Below are positions 60,620 through 64,000 of a stretch of 64,000 bases of DNA, one piece after another. The DNA comes from Salinibaculum litoreum (GTDB lineage: Archaea > Halobacteriota > Halobacteria > Halobacteriales > Haloarculaceae). Each line of letters starts with the position of its first letter. Position 1 is the stretch's first letter. The notes beneath the pieces were generated by a model, which had not been told where the DNA came from, did not search any database, and was given only the letters and a program-made list of their open reading frames with translations. A program made the translations under genes and the position numbers. Location of the stretch: NCBI GenBank assembly GCA_009789175.1, contig CP046866.1, positions 1,550,001-1,614,000 of the forward strand, written 5' to 3'.

Positions 60620-62547
60620 TACCCGCTGAGATTGAACTCACCCAGTTGCGTGTAGGTCGTGATACCCGAGGCGTGTGGCACTTCGTCGGTCGGTGCTTCC
60701 ATCAGCAGCCAGAACAGCACTTCCTCGCCCTGGATGGGTTCGTCGTCGACGTACTGTGCAGGGTGATAGAAGTTGAGTTCCGGCACCGGGTTCTCCGGGT
60801 TGGCACGGATGACCTCGCCGATTTCGTCATCTTTGGGCAGCACCACGACGACTTCCTTCATGTTGTCGAGGGGGATGTCGATGGTCTCCGTCCCGTCGGG
60901 GTTCGTGAACCGAATGATCATCTCCTCGCTCACGTCGTTGCTCCCGAGGTAGAACTCGGACTCGGGCGTTTGCCACTCGTCGCCGTCGAAGATTTTCGTC
61001 TCGACGCCGTCTTCGGTCCCGGGCGTCGGCCGGGTGAGCCAGTTTTCGAGGTAGTACTGGGCAGGCCCGTTGTTCTCGCGCTCGCGGTACTCGTAGAATT
61101 CGTTGACGTAGCCGGGGCCGTGCCGCTGGAACACCGGCATGAAGACGCCGTCCTCGTAGAACTGGTAGTTGATGTAGTAGTTGTACGGAGCGAACCGGTG
61201 CCCGGAGTGGAAGTCCCGGGCGTTCTCGACTGCGCCAGTGTGGTAGTGGGTGCGGATGTTGAACCCACTCGGGCGACTCTGAGTCGAGGGATACTCCGTC
61301 TTCCCGAGAATGCCGGGACCACCGAGGGAGAGGCTGTGAATGTCCCAGTAGATGAGTTCGCCGCTGATGACCGGTTCGTCGTTCGGGAACATCCACTCCT
61401 TGGTGTTGCGGCCGTTTCGCTCGGGCATGTCATAGCACGTGGACGTGCTGTAGGGAGCGGTGAGTGAGAACACCGGCTTGCCGTTGAACTGCGCGCTCAC
61501 CTCGGCACCGACCGTCCGGGGGCCACTCCAGTCGATGGACCAGCCATCCTGTTCGAACTCGTTTGGCGGTTCCTCGATGCGGTGATAGCCGTTGGGGGCC
61601 GTAATCTGTGGCCGTTGCATCATCGGCGGTTCGGGCACCTCACCGAGGACCGACTCTTCCGAGGACTCGATCGACTGGGCTATGCGGTGTGTCGGATGCT
61701 CGGCGAAATCGTTGACGATGTGGACGTCCAGCAATTCGGCTTCCTCGCCGGTGACATCCATGAAGCCGCTGACGACCTTGAGTTCGCCCTCGTCCATCAC
61801 GAAGTACGCGAGGTTGGAGGCTTCACCGTGAGCGTAGTCGCCGTAACTGGTGATGATCTCGGCGGCCTTGACCATGGGGTACCACTCGTTGCCTTCGAGA
61901 TGCTGCCAGATTTCGTCTTTGTCCAGCATCTTCTCGTGGCGTGAACGCTGGGTGTCGTTCCAGTCGCCCCGAGTCCAGGTGACATCCTCCGGGTCGGTAA
62001 TCTTCAGGCCGACGAGGTCGTCGGTAACCCGGTCGACGAGTCCGTATGCGACCTGTCGGTTCTTGGCCGTGACTTCAAACGGCGTGTTGTCCGGCCCACC
62101 GTCGACAGTCATCCCAGTAGTACCCTGGACGCTGACCGCATCGAGTCGGTTCGTCAGGGGGTCGTAGGCTTCGAAGGACGCGACCCAGTCGCTGGCGACT
62201 TCGTCGACTTCCGGGTCGGCGACGAGGGACTCGATGGCCTGGCGTTTCCGATAGCTCCACAGCTCCTGGAACCCGAAGTCACTCACGTCTCGCGGTCCGA
62301 CACGGCGCGCAGACGTGATGCGCTCGCCCGGCTCGGGTGGGTCTGACGGTTCGTCATCGTTCCCCTGCCCAGGCTCCTCGGAGGTGAGCGTCGCCGTTGG
62401 GTCGGAGCTCTGATTCGTCGTCTCGTTTCCGTCGTCATCGCTCCCGGCACAGCCAGCGACCGCCACACCCGCTGTCGCACTGAGAGTAGCAACAAACTTG
62501 CGACGGCTTACTGAGCGAAGTCGATCGTGTATGTCTTCGTTTGACAT
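60616..62547 (-). CDS. Tat-exported lipoprotein related to copper amine oxidases (divergent)
   Basis: The 643-aa protein starts with a twin-arginine signal and lipobox (VSRRKFVATLSATAGV, then AVAGC), so it should be a folded, lipid-anchored protein outside the cell. The region around residues 440-470 (HYHTGAVENARDFHSG, APYNYYINYQFYEDGVFMPV) resembles the copper amine oxidase segment, in which the Tyr of N-Y-[DE] becomes topaquinone; here the site reads N456-Y457-Y458. A typical HxH copper pair downstream is not obvious, so it may be divergent or inactive. Flanking aldehyde dehydrogenases and halocyanin support an amine-oxidation role. A TATA element lies about 30 bases upstream. Confidence 0.6.
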   Translation of the reverse strand: MSNEDIHDRLRSVSRRKFVATLSATAGVAVAGCAGSDDDGNETTNQSSDPTATLTSEEPGQGNDDEPSDPPEPGERITSARRVGPRDVSDFGFQELWSYRKRQAIESLVADPEVDEVASDWVASFEAYDPLTNRLDAVSVQGTTGMTVDGGPDNTPFEVTAKNRQVAYGLVDRVTDDLVGLKITDPEDVTWTRGDWNDTQRSRHEKMLDKDEIWQHLEGNEWYPMVKAAEIITSYGDYAHGEASNLAYFVMDEGELKVVSGFMDVTGEEAELLDVHIVNDFAEHPTHRIAQSIESSEESVLGEVPEPPMMQRPQITAPNGYHRIEEPPNEFEQDGWSIDWSGPRTVGAEVSAQFNGKPVFSLTAPYSTSTCYDMPERNGRNTKEWMFPNDEPVISGELIYWDIHSLSLGGPGILGKTEYPSTQSRPSGFNIRTHYHTGAVENARDFHSGHRFAPYNYYINYQFYEDGVFMPVFQRHGPGYVNEFYEYRERENNGPAQYYLENWLTRPTPGTEDGVETKIFDGDEWQTPESEFYLGSNDVSEEMIIRFTNPDGTETIDIPLDNMKEVVVVLPKDDEIGEVIRANPENPVPELNFYHPAQYVDDEPIQGEEVLFWLLMEAPTDEVPHASGITTYTQLGEFNLSGY

Positions 62548-62570
62548 GGCCTGGCAGATTATAGATACAC

Positions 62571-62585
62571 CTTTTATTTATAAAT
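62571..62585 (-). promoter_or_regulatory. AT-rich TATA region for the amine-oxidase-like gene
   Basis: The minus strand contains TTTATAAATAAAAGG in this interval, centred about 30 bases before ATG 62547. Confidence 0.5.
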
Positions 62586-62800
62586 TTGGGTGATTGTATT
62601 GGTCGTCGGCAACGTGTAGAAACACCACTAGTAACCGCCAACTAGGGGACAATCGGCAGTCTTGTCCACTCTTACCGGAGTGGTACTACCAGAGTTGTGC
62701 TGTCACGCGGAGTGTTCCGGCTGGAATTCGACAGTCGGACGATTATACTATCACATATATTGCGGCTATTTGAGAATACTATAATCCAATTTCCACAAGC

Positions 62801-62806
62801 TATATA
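62801..62806 (+). promoter_or_regulatory. TATA box for the halocyanin gene
   Basis: TATATA, centred about 30 bases before ATG 62834. Confidence 0.6.
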
Positions 62807-62833
62807 ACCACACTCCCGTTCGAATGTACTCAT

Positions 62834-63349
62834 ATGGAGCGTTCAGTAGACAGACGGACGGTCCTGCGGACCTCCGGCATCGCGCTGGCCGGGGTCGTCG
62901 CGGGCTGTAGTGGCGACTCGTCCGATGACGAAACGACAGAGAATGGAACAGCGGAACCGACGGAATCGGGCACGCCCGATGGGACGGAGACGCCGAGCCA
63001 GCCCAGCGTGGAGTCGTTCCTCTCGAATACGTCGAACTTCGACGGCATCGAGGACATGACTGGGACGGATTCGGTCGGCATCGATGTCGGAACGGAGGCC
63101 AACGGCGCGTACTACGGCTTCTCCCCGGCGGCAATCCGTGTTGACACCGGCACGACAGTCACCTGGACCTGGACCGGACAGGGTGGCATTCACAACGTCG
63201 CCGCACAGCACGGTGCTGACTTCGCGAGCGAACAGACATCGGACGAAGGTCACACGTTCGAGCAGACGTTCGACTCCTCGGGGACCGTACTGTACGCCTG
63301 TGTCCCGCACAAGGGTGCTGGGATGAAAGGCGCAATCGTCGTCGAGTAA
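62834..63349 (+). CDS. Halocyanin-like blue copper lipoprotein
   Basis: The 171-aa protein has a Tat-type signal with lipobox (RTVLRTSGIALAGVVAGCSG), a Glu/Thr/Ser linker, then a cupredoxin domain. Copper ligands are His in GGIHNVAAQHG, and Cys-His-Met in LYACVPHKGAGMKGAIVV. It is a membrane-tethered electron carrier of the halocyanin group. Adjacent to the amine-oxidase-like lipoprotein (divergent, 286-base spacer), it may accept electrons from it or feed a terminal oxidase. It is likely co-transcribed with the secreted protein 7 bases downstream. Confidence 0.9.
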   Translation: MERSVDRRTVLRTSGIALAGVVAGCSGDSSDDETTENGTAEPTESGTPDGTETPSQPSVESFLSNTSNFDGIEDMTGTDSVGIDVGTEANGAYYGFSPAAIRVDTGTTVTWTWTGQGGIHNVAAQHGADFASEQTSDEGHTFEQTFDSSGTVLYACVPHKGAGMKGAIVVE

Positions 63350-63356
63350 ACAGCCC

Positions 63357-63986
63357 ATGAGTACCGGAGGCCTCCATCGCTGGGGCATCCGGGTTTTCGC
63401 AGTCGTATTGCTCTGTGCCAGTCTGACAGCGGTGCCACAGCCGGTTCTGGGTCACGGCTACCCGGACGAGTGTACGCCCCAGGCAGCGACCGAGGCGACG
63501 ATTCACCAGGATGTCTTCGTCACTCCCGATGACAGACACGTCGTCGCAGTGCCGGTCTCGGAAGGCGACCGCGTGTACGTACTCCAGCGGGCACAGGACG
63601 GTCGGGCTGTCGGCGTGTGGCACAGGACGATAACCGAAACCGGGTCAGGGGAACAGAACTGGAGTGTCAGCGAGGCCGGGACGATAGAAAATGCGAGTGG
63701 CGTCGACACAGCGACACGAACGGTCGTCAACGACTCCGGGACGTACAGTATCACAGTCGAGGACCCGGAGACAGCGTACCTGTGTATCGGGAACGAAGTC
63801 GCAGGTGATACCGTCTCGGAACCGTTCCAGTGGGAGATTCGATACGCAGTCAACGAGCAACCCGACTGGTGGACACAGCCGACAACACAGTCGTCTGCTG
63901 AATCATCCGGGACGGTAGGGGCTGGGTTCGGAGCGATGGCGGCAGTCGTTGGACTGCTCGTGCTGGTCGTGTGTCGAGCGAGATAG
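63357..63986 (+). CDS. Secreted or surface-anchored protein with C-terminal helix
   Basis: The 209-aa protein has a cleavable signal (RVFAVVLLCASLTAVPQPVLG), an external beta-rich domain with sequons (NWS, NAS, NDS) and a C-terminal GTVGAGFGAMAAVVGLLVLV followed by CRAR, reminiscent of a degenerate PGF-CTERM sorting signal. The mature N-terminus HGYPDECTPQ may bind metal. It starts 7 bases after the halocyanin stop, so it is co-transcribed and may be a partner. No family recognised. Confidence 0.7.
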   Translation: MSTGGLHRWGIRVFAVVLLCASLTAVPQPVLGHGYPDECTPQAATEATIHQDVFVTPDDRHVVAVPVSEGDRVYVLQRAQDGRAVGVWHRTITETGSGEQNWSVSEAGTIENASGVDTATRTVVNDSGTYSITVEDPETAYLCIGNEVAGDTVSEPFQWEIRYAVNEQPDWWTQPTTQSSAESSGTVGAGFGAMAAVVGLLVLVVCRAR

Positions 63987-64000
63987 AGAAGGAAAGCGCT

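Overview
This window comes from the chromosome of a haloarchaeon (class Halobacteria). The evidence is a GC-rich, strongly acidic proteome; archaeal promoters with a TATA-like box 25-30 bases before the start codon, implying leaderless transcripts; and family markers such as a HalX response regulator, a halocyanin, a PGF-CTERM surface protein of the Hvo_1808 type, Cdc48 with a small partner, archaeal MBF1, RqcH, Lsm and ribosomal L37e. I see no rRNA, insertion sequence or CRISPR array. Two tRNA genes are present: Glu(UUC) on the minus strand and Leu(GAG) on the plus strand. Coordinates were read by hand; start codons were often moved downstream of the longest reading frame on promoter and family evidence.

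Layout. 1-11 kb is core: the end of a B12-dependent ribonucleotide reductase, a rhomboid protease, a tiny zinc-finger protein, a multi-PAS histidine kinase, a VTT membrane protein, purL and an ABC exporter. 11-17.3 kb is a respiratory/redox area: cytochrome oxidase subunit I, a cupin, two DUF2249 proteins, a stand-alone protein resembling the dimerisation domain of glutamyl-tRNA reductase, and a polytopic His-rich membrane protein, with tRNA-Glu and a partial copy of its 3' end between them. 17.4-19 kb is a more AT-rich patch with a glycoprotein of unknown function and a broken zinc-ribbon gene. 19-22.3 kb holds a fused 3-hydroxyacyl-CoA dehydrogenase/enoyl-CoA hydratase and a divergent acyl-CoA dehydrogenase.

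22.3-34.7 kb is the most unusual part. It is a run of minus-strand genes for a very large tubulin/FtsZ-superfamily protein (1044 aa), a multi-spanning membrane GTPase, a membrane protein with a cytoplasmic head and an extracellular CARDB-like tail, a 1416-aa surface protein with a beta-propeller and a C-terminal pseudokinase, and another membrane protein. The first three form a tight operon. I propose this as a candidate undescribed membrane-linked tubulin/GTPase system.

34.8-54.7 kb returns to housekeeping: rqcH, a metalloprotease, an M42 peptidase, the lsm-rpl37e-purF operon, a histidine kinase, DUF420, a DMT transporter, cdc48 with an Hsp20-like partner, an alpha/beta hydrolase, a HalX regulator, panB, a PGF-CTERM surface protein, a HAD phosphatase, a second acyl-CoA dehydrogenase and MBF1. 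55-64 kb looks like a catabolic locus: an amidohydrolase, two aldehyde dehydrogenases around a winged-helix regulator, a Tat lipoprotein resembling copper amine oxidases, a halocyanin, and a secreted protein. Together these suggest amine to aldehyde to acid oxidation with electrons passed to a blue-copper protein.
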